Assembly (NCBI RefSeq): GCF_034119425.1
Contig: NZ_JAWUEL010000001.1
Location: 1-64,000 of the forward strand
Direction of reading: 5' to 3'
Length of the DNA stretch: 64,000 nucleotides
DNA from: Actinotignum schaalii_C
GTDB taxonomy: Bacteria; Actinomycetota; Actinomycetes; Actinomycetales; Actinomycetaceae
Positions 36,088 to 44,316 of the stretch are shown here, piece by piece. Positions within the stretch are counted from its first letter, which is position 1. Each line of letters starts with the position of its first letter. The notes beneath the pieces are model-generated. The model ran no database searches and was not told the origin of the DNA. It saw nothing but the letters and a program-made list of their open reading frames with translations. Made by a program: the position numbers and the translations under genes.

Positions 36088-37844
36088 GTACTTTCCCTCA
36101 AGATGAACGCCGTGCTCTCCTCCGTGCCTTGCGGCTCCTACGCGTGGACAAGGGCGGATTCTGGGGTTCCGTTGCGGCGGGTGCCGCCGGACTCAGCAGC
36201 TCGGTGGCCCTGGCGGCCGTTTCCGCCTGGCTCATTACCCGAGCTTCCCAAATGCCCCCGGTCCTCGCCCTCGGCGTGGCTACCACCTCGGTACGTTTCT
36301 TCGGGGTGTCTAAAGCTCTGCTGCGCTACGTCAACCGAATTTTCTCGCACCGGGTCACCCTCTACGGAATGTCCAATCTGCGTACCGCTGTCTACGCGAC
36401 GCTGGCCGATTCCCCCACCGACGTGGTCACCTCGGTGCGTCGCGGTGACCTGCTTGCCCGCACCGGCCGGGATGTTGATTCGGTCGGTGACGTCGTCGTC
36501 AAAGCGGTCCAACCCGGAGCGGTTGCCGGTATTGTCTGCCTCGTCTCCTGCCTCATCGTGGGGATTCTGTGCCCACCCATCGGCTTGCTGCTGGCCGGCT
36601 GTCTCCTTATTTCCGGAATCCTCGCTCCCTACCTGGCCATGCGAGGGGGCCGCATCGCAGAAGAAGCGCAGGTGCGTGACGAAACAGAGATTTCCGCAAC
36701 CGCGCTGACCATGCTCGACTCGGCCGCTGAGCTGCGGGTAGCCGGACGGGTGGACGCCATGGAGGAGGTTCAGGAAGCCACCGAACAGCGGATCTTCCGG
36801 CACCGTGATGCCGCGGCCCGCCCCCAGGCTCTCGCTATCGCCCTGGATACCCTCGCCATGGGTATCGCCGTGGTGGGTGCGATTCTTATCGGGAGCCGGG
36901 CTCTGGATGCCGGCACCCTTTCCGCCACCGCGTTGGCGGTCTGCGTCCTCACCCCGCTCGCCGCTTTCGAAGCCACCCAGGGCCTAGGAGAGGCAGCGAT
37001 CCAACTGGTACGTTCCGCCAAGGCTGCCCAGCGTATCCTCGAGCTCCTCGACCGAGCCCAGCGCAGTGAGGAACCGGAAGCCCCGGCACCCACGCACGAA
37101 CGCGGCCTGCATGCTACGGACCTCATTATTGGGTGGCCGGGCGGGCCGGACGTGGCCGGACCTTTCGAGCTCCACGTAGAACGTGGCTCCTCCATCGCCA
37201 TCGTGGGGCATTCGGGAATCGGGAAATCTACCCTGCTCTATACTTTGGCGGGAATGCTGCGCCCGCATGCCGGCTCGGTCCGCCTGGACGGGCACGAAGT
37301 CTCCTCTCTGGATCGGCGCACGGTCTCCCACACCCTCACCCTCACCGCGGAGGACGCCCACGTTTTTGAAACCACCGTGCTGGAGAACCTCCGGGTGGCG
37401 CGCCCCTCGGTCACCGAAAGAGAAGCCGTGGAGCTGCTGGTACGCGCTGGCTTGGGTACCTGGCTGACCCAGCTCCCGCGCGGGGTTCATACTCTGCTAG
37501 GAGAGGATGCCGCCACGATCTCGGGTGGAGAACGACGGCGCCTGCTGCTTGCCCGGGCGCTAGCCTCCGATGCGGAATTCCTGCTCCTGGATGAACCCGG
37601 TGAGCACCTCGACCCGGAAACCGCCGATGAGCTTATCCGCGATTTGCTTCGGGCCGGTAAGAATAACGCCGATCCGCGTACTATTATCTTGGTGACGCAC
37701 CGGCTCACGCCCCTTGATGCCGCCGACGAGGTTATTGTTATAACCCGTGAGGAAGGTGGTATCGCCCACGTGAGCGCGCGCGGCACTCACGAGGAGCTTA
37801 CCGAAAGGCTCGCCTCGTACGCATGGGCGGCGAAACAGGAATAA
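36084..37844 (+). CDS. cydC: Thiol reductant ABC exporter subunit CydC
   Basis: This is the partner half-transporter of CydD. It has six membrane helices in the first 300 residues and an ATPase with Walker A GHSGIGKSTLLYTL, signature ISGGERRRLLLARAL and Walker B EFLLLDEPGEHLD. The signature is the canonical SGGER form, while CydD has SVGQR, so one of the two ATP sites may differ. GTG start overlaps the cydD stop. The kinase gene begins 2 bp after its stop. Confidence 0.93.
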   Translation: MSTFPQDERRALLRALRLLRVDKGGFWGSVAAGAAGLSSSVALAAVSAWLITRASQMPPVLALGVATTSVRFFGVSKALLRYVNRIFSHRVTLYGMSNLRTAVYATLADSPTDVVTSVRRGDLLARTGRDVDSVGDVVVKAVQPGAVAGIVCLVSCLIVGILCPPIGLLLAGCLLISGILAPYLAMRGGRIAEEAQVRDETEISATALTMLDSAAELRVAGRVDAMEEVQEATEQRIFRHRDAAARPQALAIALDTLAMGIAVVGAILIGSRALDAGTLSATALAVCVLTPLAAFEATQGLGEAAIQLVRSAKAAQRILELLDRAQRSEEPEAPAPTHERGLHATDLIIGWPGGPDVAGPFELHVERGSSIAIVGHSGIGKSTLLYTLAGMLRPHAGSVRLDGHEVSSLDRRTVSHTLTLTAEDAHVFETTVLENLRVARPSVTEREAVELLVRAGLGTWLTQLPRGVHTLLGEDAATISGGERRRLLLARALASDAEFLLLDEPGEHLDPETADELIRDLLRAGKNNADPRTIILVTHRLTPLDAADEVIVITREEGGIAHVSARGTHEELTERLASYAWAAKQE

Positions 37845-37846
37845 GG

Positions 37847-39535
37847 ATGCTGGATACCACAACGGTTATTTTCAATGCGCTCGCGTTGACCGCGCGCCTG
37901 GATCGCACCCAGGTGCTCGAGAATCTGGCCGGCGCCGGATTGAAATTAACCGGAGCGTCCAGCGCCGCCGTTCTCATGTTCAATTCGGCGGAAAAAGTGA
38001 CGAGTATAGTCACCCTGGGCCAGCCGCTACCCGCGGCTGCCAGCCTCACACCCACCAGCCTGGATCGCGATCTCGAATCCCTGGGCAATGAAGATACCAT
38101 CATGTGGGATCGTGCCGAGGCGGTTAGTGCTGTACATGATGCGAGCGGTATCACCCCGGAACCTGCGGCAGGAAGCATTCCCCTTACCGCTGCCAGCCAC
38201 CGGGATGGACTCTACGGCCCGGGTATCACGAATTTCCTCACCTCGCGCCTCATGACCGGGAATCGGGTGCTCGCCCGAGTCATCTTCTTCAATAAACCCG
38301 GATCTTTTAGCGAAGCAGATATTAACCTCATTGCACTGTTGGCGCGCGCCGCTACTATTGCCGTTGAAAATGCGCGCCTGTACGAGGAATCGAATTCCCG
38401 TGCGCAATGGCTTTCCGCCTCGCGGCGTATCACTATCGCCCTGCTGCAAGGAAGCGATGAAGAGGAAGCCCTCCAGCTCATCGCCACCGAAATGCGGCGG
38501 GTAGCGGATGCCGATCTGGCTCTTATTATCCTTCCCTCGGTGGCTGATACCTGGGCCTGCGAATTTGTGGCCGGCGAGGTCGGGCAGGACCTGGTGGGCA
38601 CCACCTTCGGGCGGGATTCCCGAGCGCGGGCGGTGGCCCAAAGCGGGCTCGGACGCATTATTGATACAAGCACCGCGCCACCTTCCCCCGATAATCCGCT
38701 CAACCGTTTCGGCCCACTTCTTTACGCGCCGATGGCCGGCGGGGATACCGCGCGCGGTGTTATTATTCTGGCCCGGCTGCGCGGGCGCGCGGAATTCGAC
38801 ATGGTTGATTTAACGATGGCGGAAAGCGTGGCGAATCAGGCAGCCCTCGCCTTGGAGCTGGCTGATGCGCGCTACGTACAAGCCCAATCGGCACAGTTGG
38901 AAGAACGCTCCCGCATTTCGCGCGATCTGCACGATTTCGCGATCCAGCAGCTCTTCGCTTCCGGGATGCGCCTGTCTGCGTTGCGTGATGATCTCGCCAC
39001 CGAGGATGCGGTGGCCGATAATGTGCTCGATACTCTCGATAACGCCATCGAATCTATTGACGAATCCGTGGCGCAGATCCGCCAGATTATTTACTCGCTG
39101 CGCGGCCCGGATACCTCGGTTCCGGTGGTCTCACGCCTGCGCCGCGAGGTGAGCTCCGTGACGGCACAGCTCGGTTTCACCCCGAGCCTGCGTATTAGCG
39201 TGCGCGGCGAAGATATTGATAGTGGCACCCACACCGAGATTGATGATGCCATCGGTTCGGATATTAGCGACGACGTGATCGCCGTGGTGCGCGAATGCCT
39301 CTCCAATGCGGTGCGCCACGCCCACGCCCATACCATCACCGTCATGGTTACCGTTACCGACCGCGATATTAGTGTGGAAGTTGCCGATGATGGCGTAGGC
39401 ATTGGCGAATTGAGCCGGCGTTCAGGGCTATCTAATCTGGCCGCCCGAGCCCGGCGTCACCACGGCACCTTCTCCATTGCCCCGGGCAGCGAGAGCGGTA
39501 CGGTGGTGCGCTGGCGGGCCCTCATCGACGCCTAA
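37847..39535 (+). CDS. DevS-like two-GAF sensor histidine kinase
   Basis: Two GAF domains (about residues 1-175 and 185-345) precede a HisKA_3 dimerisation domain with the phospho-accepting His362 in SRDLHDFAIQQLF. An HATPase_c domain follows (ECLSNAVRHAHA, then DDGVGIGEL). This order and the 562-residue length match DevS/DosT of mycobacteria, which sense O2, CO, NO or redox state. By eye the position of the DevS haem-ligating histidine in GAF-A is not histidine here, so haem binding is doubtful. I chose ATG 37847, 2 bp after cydC. Co-transcription with cydDC suggests respiratory control. The likely partner is the convergent regulator at 39635. Confidence 0.85.
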   Translation: MLDTTTVIFNALALTARLDRTQVLENLAGAGLKLTGASSAAVLMFNSAEKVTSIVTLGQPLPAAASLTPTSLDRDLESLGNEDTIMWDRAEAVSAVHDASGITPEPAAGSIPLTAASHRDGLYGPGITNFLTSRLMTGNRVLARVIFFNKPGSFSEADINLIALLARAATIAVENARLYEESNSRAQWLSASRRITIALLQGSDEEEALQLIATEMRRVADADLALIILPSVADTWACEFVAGEVGQDLVGTTFGRDSRARAVAQSGLGRIIDTSTAPPSPDNPLNRFGPLLYAPMAGGDTARGVIILARLRGRAEFDMVDLTMAESVANQAALALELADARYVQAQSAQLEERSRISRDLHDFAIQQLFASGMRLSALRDDLATEDAVADNVLDTLDNAIESIDESVAQIRQIIYSLRGPDTSVPVVSRLRREVSSVTAQLGFTPSLRISVRGEDIDSGTHTEIDDAIGSDISDDVIAVVRECLSNAVRHAHAHTITVMVTVTDRDISVEVADDGVGIGELSRRSGLSNLAARARRHHGTFSIAPGSESGTVVRWRALIDA

Positions 39536-39634
39536 GCAGCTAAGCGAGTGACCGGGCCAAAGGCTCAATAGCTCAACAGGTAACACACCGGAGCTTCAGC
39601 CGATCAACAGCCCACTCCCCAGCAACAAGCACAG

Positions 39635-40273
39635 CTACTGGTTACGCCACCCGGTGGCACGCTGGCCGGCAACCCATGCGGCAACCTGGGTACGCCGCTG
39701 CAAGCCCATCTTGGAGAGCAGCGAGGTGATGTGGTTCTTCACCGTTTTTTCCGCCACCCCGAGCTGCTCGCCGATTTCCCGGTTGGATAGCCCGTCCCCG
39801 ATCAGCTCAAGAACATTACGTTCCGAGGGGGTGAGATCCGCGGTGGGATCATCATGATCGGCGCGCCGCCGTGAGACCGTGCGTTCGTCGAGAAGAACGC
39901 GCCCTTCGGCCACGGCCTTGATATTGTCCGAGATCTCCGCCCCGCGCACCGACTTCAAGAGGTACGCTTTCGCGCCGGCGTTGAGGGATTCAGAGAGGGC
40001 GTCGTCGTCATCAAAAGAGGTGAGGACGATGCACTTGGTATCCGGGCTGACCTCCTGGAACTGATTAATAATATCGATTCCGGTGCCGTCCGGGAGCCGC
40101 AGGTCTACCAGCGCAACATCGGGGAGCACCAGGCCGCCGCGCCGTACCGCTTCTTCTACGCATCCGGCTTCGGCAACCACCTCGAGGCCCTCCGAACGGT
40201 CAACCACCTCAATGATTCCCCGCCGTACCACTTCATGATCATCAATAATCATGACGCGAATATTTTGTGCCAC
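39635..40273 (-). CDS. DevR/NarL-type response regulator
   Basis: The receiver domain starts IRVMIIDDHEVVRRG and carries the phospho-acceptor Asp57 in ALVDLRLPDG, the switch Thr in VLTSFDDDD and the conserved Lys in AYLLKS. A LuxR-type helix-turn-helix at the C terminus (LTPSERNVLELIGDGLSNREIG, AEKTVKNHIT) closely resembles DevR. The start is GTG 40273, because AAAGGAGG precedes it; an upstream ATG at 40306 has none. Length is 212 residues (DevR has 217). It is convergent with the histidine kinase, so the pair is not one operon. Confidence 0.9.
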   Translation of the reverse strand: MAQNIRVMIIDDHEVVRRGIIEVVDRSEGLEVVAEAGCVEEAVRRGGLVLPDVALVDLRLPDGTGIDIINQFQEVSPDTKCIVLTSFDDDDALSESLNAGAKAYLLKSVRGAEISDNIKAVAEGRVLLDERTVSRRRADHDDPTADLTPSERNVLELIGDGLSNREIGEQLGVAEKTVKNHITSLLSKMGLQRRTQVAAWVAGQRATGWRNQ

Positions 40274-40328
40274 GCGCCGGCCCTCCTTTGTTTGCATCGC
40301 CATCATCGGTCAATAATCCGCCCTTATT

Positions 40329-41246
40329 CTACCCAATTGGAGCGACTTGACATACCGGGCACAGCGTGGTGGAACGGCCCCCGAGGGTAATTTTCTGCAA
40401 GGGGGTGCCGCAGCGCTTGCAGGGCTGCCCAGCCCGCCCGTAAGCCTGCAAGGACCTCTCAAAATAGCCGCTCTCGCCGTTGACATGCACGTACAGACGA
40501 TCAAAAGAGGTACCGCCGGCGGCCAGCGCAGCTTGGAGTACCTCCCGCCCGGCGTGCAGCAGCTCCCGCGCTGCGCGGTTCGCGAGCGCCGTGGCTTCGG
40601 GGTGAATACGAGCTCGATAAAGCATTTCATCGGCATAAATATTTCCGATTCCGGAAACGATGTTCTGGTCGAGGAGCACGCGTTTGATCGCGCGCCCGGT
40701 GGTGCCGAGAATTTCGAGTAGTGCGGTTTCGTCCAGATGAGGATCGAGCAGGTCTCGGGCAATATGCGCCACGGGCGCGGGTACGACGGCGCGCTCGGAC
40801 CCCGCTCCGCCCGGCGCGCCATCAGCGGTGGCCTGGAACGCGACCGGCGCCAGGTAGCCGAAAGTACGCTGGTCCACGAAGTCGAGGACACGGCCGTTAT
40901 CAAGCGCGAAGCGGGCCCGCAGGTGGCGGCGTTCGCCGCCGAAGTTGTCACTGCCGCCGGCCCGTTCTTCTCCGCCGGCACTTTCGCTCCCGCTCGGTTC
41001 ATCTACCCGGAACTGCCCGGACATACCCAGGTGGGCGAGGAGGGCCAGATCCTCCCCCATATCGCACCAGAGGAATTTCCCGCGCCGTACCACTGCCCGC
41101 ACGGTGCGCCCCACCACCGGGGCGAGGCCCCGCGGGGCCCGGCGGATCACGCGGGTACCGAAAGCCTGGGCGGTGAGGATGCGTCGGCCCGTCAGGTGTT
41201 CAGCGAGTCCGCGTCGGATTGATTCAACTTCGGGAAGTTCGGGCAC
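40329..41246 (-). CDS. mutM: Formamidopyrimidine-DNA glycosylase
   Basis: MutM removes 8-oxoguanine and ring-opened purines and cuts the strand. The catalytic N-terminal proline is in MPELPEVESIRRGL. The H2TH region includes LLDQNIVSGIGNIYADE, and the C-terminal zinc finger has CKRC and CPVC cysteine pairs. An insertion of glycine-, serine- and glutamate-rich sequence near residue 85 (SGSESAGGEERAGG) slightly lengthens it to 305 residues. It follows rnc by 6 bp, so it is translationally linked. Confidence 0.96.
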   Translation of the reverse strand: MPELPEVESIRRGLAEHLTGRRILTAQAFGTRVIRRAPRGLAPVVGRTVRAVVRRGKFLWCDMGEDLALLAHLGMSGQFRVDEPSGSESAGGEERAGGSDNFGGERRHLRARFALDNGRVLDFVDQRTFGYLAPVAFQATADGAPGGAGSERAVVPAPVAHIARDLLDPHLDETALLEILGTTGRAIKRVLLDQNIVSGIGNIYADEMLYRARIHPEATALANRAARELLHAGREVLQAALAAGGTSFDRLYVHVNGESGYFERSLQAYGRAGQPCKRCGTPLQKITLGGRSTTLCPVCQVAPIG

Positions 41247-41252
41247 GCCAAC

Positions 41253-42044
41253 CTACTGAGCCGCGCCGGCCGTGGCAGGTGCACCCGCGCCAGAGGCTGC
41301 GCCGTCGTTCCCACCTGCTCCATTGTTCCCAGTGTTCGCAGCTTCCGGCTGTATCTCACCCTTCTCGATCAGATCGGCGAGAATCCGGTAGGAGGCTTCG
41401 GCGGCGGCGTGGCGCGCATTCTTCTGTGAGCTTCCTTCGCCGCTCCCCCATTCGCGCCCGGCCATGGAGGCCACCGCGGTGAATACTCGCGCGTGGTCGG
41501 GACCGGTGGAGCTCAACTCGAACTCCATGGTGCCTTCCCAGCCCAGGCCGTGCGCAAGCTCTTCGAAACTCGTTTGCCAGTCGAGGTTGGGGCCCAGCAC
41601 CGAGGCATCCTTGATCTTGGAATCGAGGAGCCGGTCCACGATCTCACGGGTTGGTTCCATTCCGTGTTCCAGATAAGTCGCGGCAATGAGGGCTTCCACC
41701 GTATCGGAGAGGATGGAATCCTTATTACGCCCGCCCGAACGGTCCTCACCGCGACCCAGGCGCAGGGAGTCACCCAGATTGATCCGCCGCGCCACATCGG
41801 CCAAGGCCTTCTCAGACACCGCGTAGGTTTTCATTTGGGACATATCCCCTTCGGATGCATCGGGGTATTCCCGGAATACTTTCTCCGCGATGATGAGGCC
41901 CAGAATGGAATCACCCAGGAATTCCAGGCGTTCGTTATGGGGTTCGTCGTGCTCGAAAGCGAAGCTGCGATGGGTAAGGGCGCGGCGCAGCAAGGGCCGA
42001 GGCAGGTCGATTCCCCACTGTTCCACTAATTCACGATAGGCCAT
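41253..42044 (-). CDS. rnc: Ribonuclease III
   Basis: RNase III cleaves double-stranded RNA, including rRNA precursors. The catalytic signature NERLEFLGDSILGL lies near residue 37. The second acidic site is in ILSDTVEALIAATYLE. A double-stranded-RNA-binding domain occupies about residues 160-225, and an Ala/Gly-rich tail of about 35 residues ends the protein. It begins 3 bp after the DUF177 gene, with no rpmF between them. Confidence 0.96.
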   Translation of the reverse strand: MAYRELVEQWGIDLPRPLLRRALTHRSFAFEHDEPHNERLEFLGDSILGLIIAEKVFREYPDASEGDMSQMKTYAVSEKALADVARRINLGDSLRLGRGEDRSGGRNKDSILSDTVEALIAATYLEHGMEPTREIVDRLLDSKIKDASVLGPNLDWQTSFEELAHGLGWEGTMEFELSSTGPDHARVFTAVASMAGREWGSGEGSSQKNARHAAAEASYRILADLIEKGEIQPEAANTGNNGAGGNDGAASGAGAPATAGAAQ

Positions 42045-42047
42045 CGT

Positions 42048-42608
42048 TTACTCCTGTGCCCGCAGCTGGGCTTCCAGTGCGTCCAGGGCGTCCGAGTGCA
42101 GGGTAGGCGCCTCGTGGTGGTGCCCTTCGGGCAGGTCTTCCAGGCGTTCTCCGCAGCCGGCGCACAGGCCCTGGCACGTGGGGGAACACAGGGGTTGGAA
42201 GGGCAGATTGAGCACAATGGCATCGCGGAGCACCGGTTCCAGATCCACGTGGTCATCCTCAATGACCGGGTGTTCTTCGGCGTCCTCATCCCCTTCAGCG
42301 ATGAGTTCGGCGCGCCGCTGCGGGTAGTAGGCCAGATCGGATACTTCCTGGGTGCGTTCTTCGTGGATATCGCGCAGGCAGCGGGAGCACTGGCCCTCCA
42401 CGGTGAAATGCACTTGCCCGCCAATATAAACACCTTCGGACACCGAGGTGAGATTGAGATCCACATCAAGTTCGGATCCGGTAGGGACAGCCATGAGCTC
42501 GATACCCAGATCCGGGGGCGCCGCGAAGGTTTCCCGCACCGGCATAAAGGAGCCGTCGCTACGCGGTAAATCGTGCAGCGAGACAACAAAAGGACTGCGA
42601 AGGTCCAC
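42048..42608 (-). CDS. DUF177 (YceD) family protein
   Basis: DUF177/YceD proteins are linked to 23S rRNA synthesis or 50S assembly and usually sit next to rpmF. The protein has a paired-cysteine pattern: CSRCLR, then CSPTCQGLCAGCGE. Both are typical of the family. Length 186 residues. The start is GTG sharing one base with the preceding stop (TAGTG). The expected rpmF is absent downstream. Confidence 0.9.
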   Translation of the reverse strand: MDLRSPFVVSLHDLPRSDGSFMPVRETFAAPPDLGIELMAVPTGSELDVDLNLTSVSEGVYIGGQVHFTVEGQCSRCLRDIHEERTQEVSDLAYYPQRRAELIAEGDEDAEEHPVIEDDHVDLEPVLRDAIVLNLPFQPLCSPTCQGLCAGCGERLEDLPEGHHHEAPTLHSDALDALEAQLRAQE

Positions 42609-43201
42609 TATTCCTCCTCGGAATGATCAAAAACAGCGTCGGTGGTTTCTTGGCGGCTGGCAAGAACTTCCCGGCCCGCGTAAATCTGGGCGAGGGCCGC
42701 ATCCATTTTTTCATGCGCGGCCCGCACGGCCTCTTCCAGCGCTGCCGCGACCCCGTTCACCTGGCCTTCCAGATTAGCGAGGGTCGAATCAGAGTAGTGG
42801 TTGGCGCCTTCGCGCAGCCGTTCGGCTTTCTGCTTGGCTTCGTCCTCAATTCGCGCGGCGGTGGAGCGCGCCGCAATGGTGATGGCGTCATTGGAGACGA
42901 GCCGGCTGGCCTGGGCGCGTGCTTCCGCCACAATATTTTCTGCATCCTGGCGGGCCGAGGCAATAATACTCGCTGCTTCCTGGCGCCCGGAGGCGCGCAC
43001 CGAATCGATATCGGCCAGCACGTCATCGGCGCGGAGCACCTGATCGGGTACCGCATCGCGGGCTAGCTGGAGCAGGTCACGCACCTCGGATTGGTTGATC
43101 ATCACCGAGGCGGACATGGGGATGGAACGTGCGTTATCCACCAGGGCGAGGAGCTCATCGAGGATCTCCACCACCGATTCCCCGCGTGTATCGTGAGTCA
43201 T
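42608..43201 (-). CDS. SepIVA-like coiled-coil division/envelope protein
   Basis: The chain is mostly alpha-helical: a DivIVA-like N-terminal part (VVEILDELLALVDNAR) is followed by a long alanine-, glutamate- and arginine-rich coiled coil (ASIIASARQDAENIVAEARAQ). Mycobacteria carry SepIVA (Rv2927c) at the same place, next to DUF177 and rnc. It is a cytoplasmic, septum- and pole-associated essential division protein. Similarity is by pattern and position; a generic ATP-synthase-b-like coiled coil is the alternative. 197 residues. It overlaps coaD by 4 bp. Confidence 0.72.
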   Translation of the reverse strand: MTHDTRGESVVEILDELLALVDNARSIPMSASVMINQSEVRDLLQLARDAVPDQVLRADDVLADIDSVRASGRQEAASIIASARQDAENIVAEARAQASRLVSNDAITIAARSTAARIEDEAKQKAERLREGANHYSDSTLANLEGQVNGVAAALEEAVRAAHEKMDAALAQIYAGREVLASRQETTDAVFDHSEEE

Positions 43202-43671
43202 TGCATCTCCTCTTCCAAAGCCCGCGCCACCCGCGCGGGAACGAAACTCCGCACGTCACCTTTGTGCCGTGCCACATCTTTCACCAGCGAGGAGGCAATA
43301 TGGCCTTTCGCCGGATCCCCCACCAGGAACACCGTTTCGATCCCCGATATTTCCCGGTTCATGAGCGCCATGGGGTATTCCGCATCCAGATCCACCGCGG
43401 AGCGCAACCCTTTAACGATGGCATCCGCCCTGATATCTCGGCAAAAATCCACCAGCAGCCCGCCGAAATCCTCCACCCGCACATTCGCCATATGGCGCAC
43501 TTCTTCGCGAATGAACTCCACGCGTTGCCGCGGCGAAAAAAGCGGATTTTTCGAAGAGTTATGCGCGACCAGAATAACAACCTCGTCAAAGAGGGAAGCG
43601 GCGCGGGCAAAAACGTCGAGATGTCCAAACGTGACGGGATCGAAAGACCCGGGGCAGACTGCAAGCGTCAT
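43198..43671 (-). CDS. coaD: Phosphopantetheine adenylyltransferase
   Basis: CoaD makes dephospho-CoA in coenzyme A synthesis. The nucleotidyltransferase motif is CPGSFDPVTFGHLDV at the N terminus, and the late ISGIETVFL segment with SSSLVKD-like SSLVKDVAR belongs to the family. The 157-residue length is standard. rsmD precedes it by 33 bp and the SepIVA-like gene overlaps its start. Confidence 0.97.
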   Translation of the reverse strand: MTLAVCPGSFDPVTFGHLDVFARAASLFDEVVILVAHNSSKNPLFSPRQRVEFIREEVRHMANVRVEDFGGLLVDFCRDIRADAIVKGLRSAVDLDAEYPMALMNREISGIETVFLVGDPAKGHIASSLVKDVARHKGDVRSFVPARVARALEEEMQ

Positions 43672-43704
43672 AGGTATAGCCTAATCTTTCCTGAGGTGCT
43701 CGGC

Positions 43705-44313
43705 CTAGTCGACGCGCGATTGCAGCGCGCTCTCGCCGTCCGCCGCCGCTTCAGCGCCCTGTGCACTCTCGCTGCGCTGTGCTGTCCACAACGTCGCGGT
43801 GCCGTAACGGCGCGAATCATCCAGTTCCCATCCTTCCGGCCAGCTAGGTTCCGGTGAGGAACTATCGCGTTCCACAACGACGACGGCGTCCGCGGCTACG
43901 TGCGGGGCCAGGCCGTCGAGCACTTTCGTAATCTGTGCTTCGGTGTAACGATAGGGCGGGTCCACGAAGACGACGTCAAAACGATAATTAGGTTCTTGGG
44001 AGAGGTACTTTTCCGCTTTCATCCGCACCACGGCCACATCGAGGCGGGCACGGGCGGCGTTATCGCGAATAATACTGACCGCCGGCCCTTCCGATTCCAC
44101 CAGAACAACGGCGCGTGCCCCGCGGCTTTTCGCTTCCAGGCCCAGGGCACCGGAACCGGCAAAAAGATCGAGCACTTCCCCATCGACGATAAACCCGCGG
44201 TGATCCAGCCGGGAAAATACTGCTTCACGCGCTTTTTCCGAGGTGGGGCGTGTTCCCGAGCTCGGCACCCGCAGAATATGCCCCTTGGCGGTTCCGGCAA
44301 CAATACGTGTCAT
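43705..44313 (-). CDS. rsmD: 16S rRNA (guanine-966-N2)-methyltransferase
   Basis: RsmD methylates G966 of 16S rRNA. The start RIVAGTAKG is diagnostic. The SAM-binding motif is LDLFAGSGALGLEA near residue 50 and the catalytic motif is VFVDPPYRY. The last 20 or so residues after the RYGTATLW segment are a non-conserved tail. The start follows the recG stop by 3 bp. Confidence 0.95.
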   Translation of the reverse strand: MTRIVAGTAKGHILRVPSSGTRPTSEKAREAVFSRLDHRGFIVDGEVLDLFAGSGALGLEAKSRGARAVVLVESEGPAVSIIRDNAARARLDVAVVRMKAEKYLSQEPNYRFDVVFVDPPYRYTEAQITKVLDGLAPHVAADAVVVVERDSSSPEPSWPEGWELDDSRRYGTATLWTAQRSESAQGAEAAADGESALQSRVD

Positions 44314-44316
44314 TGC

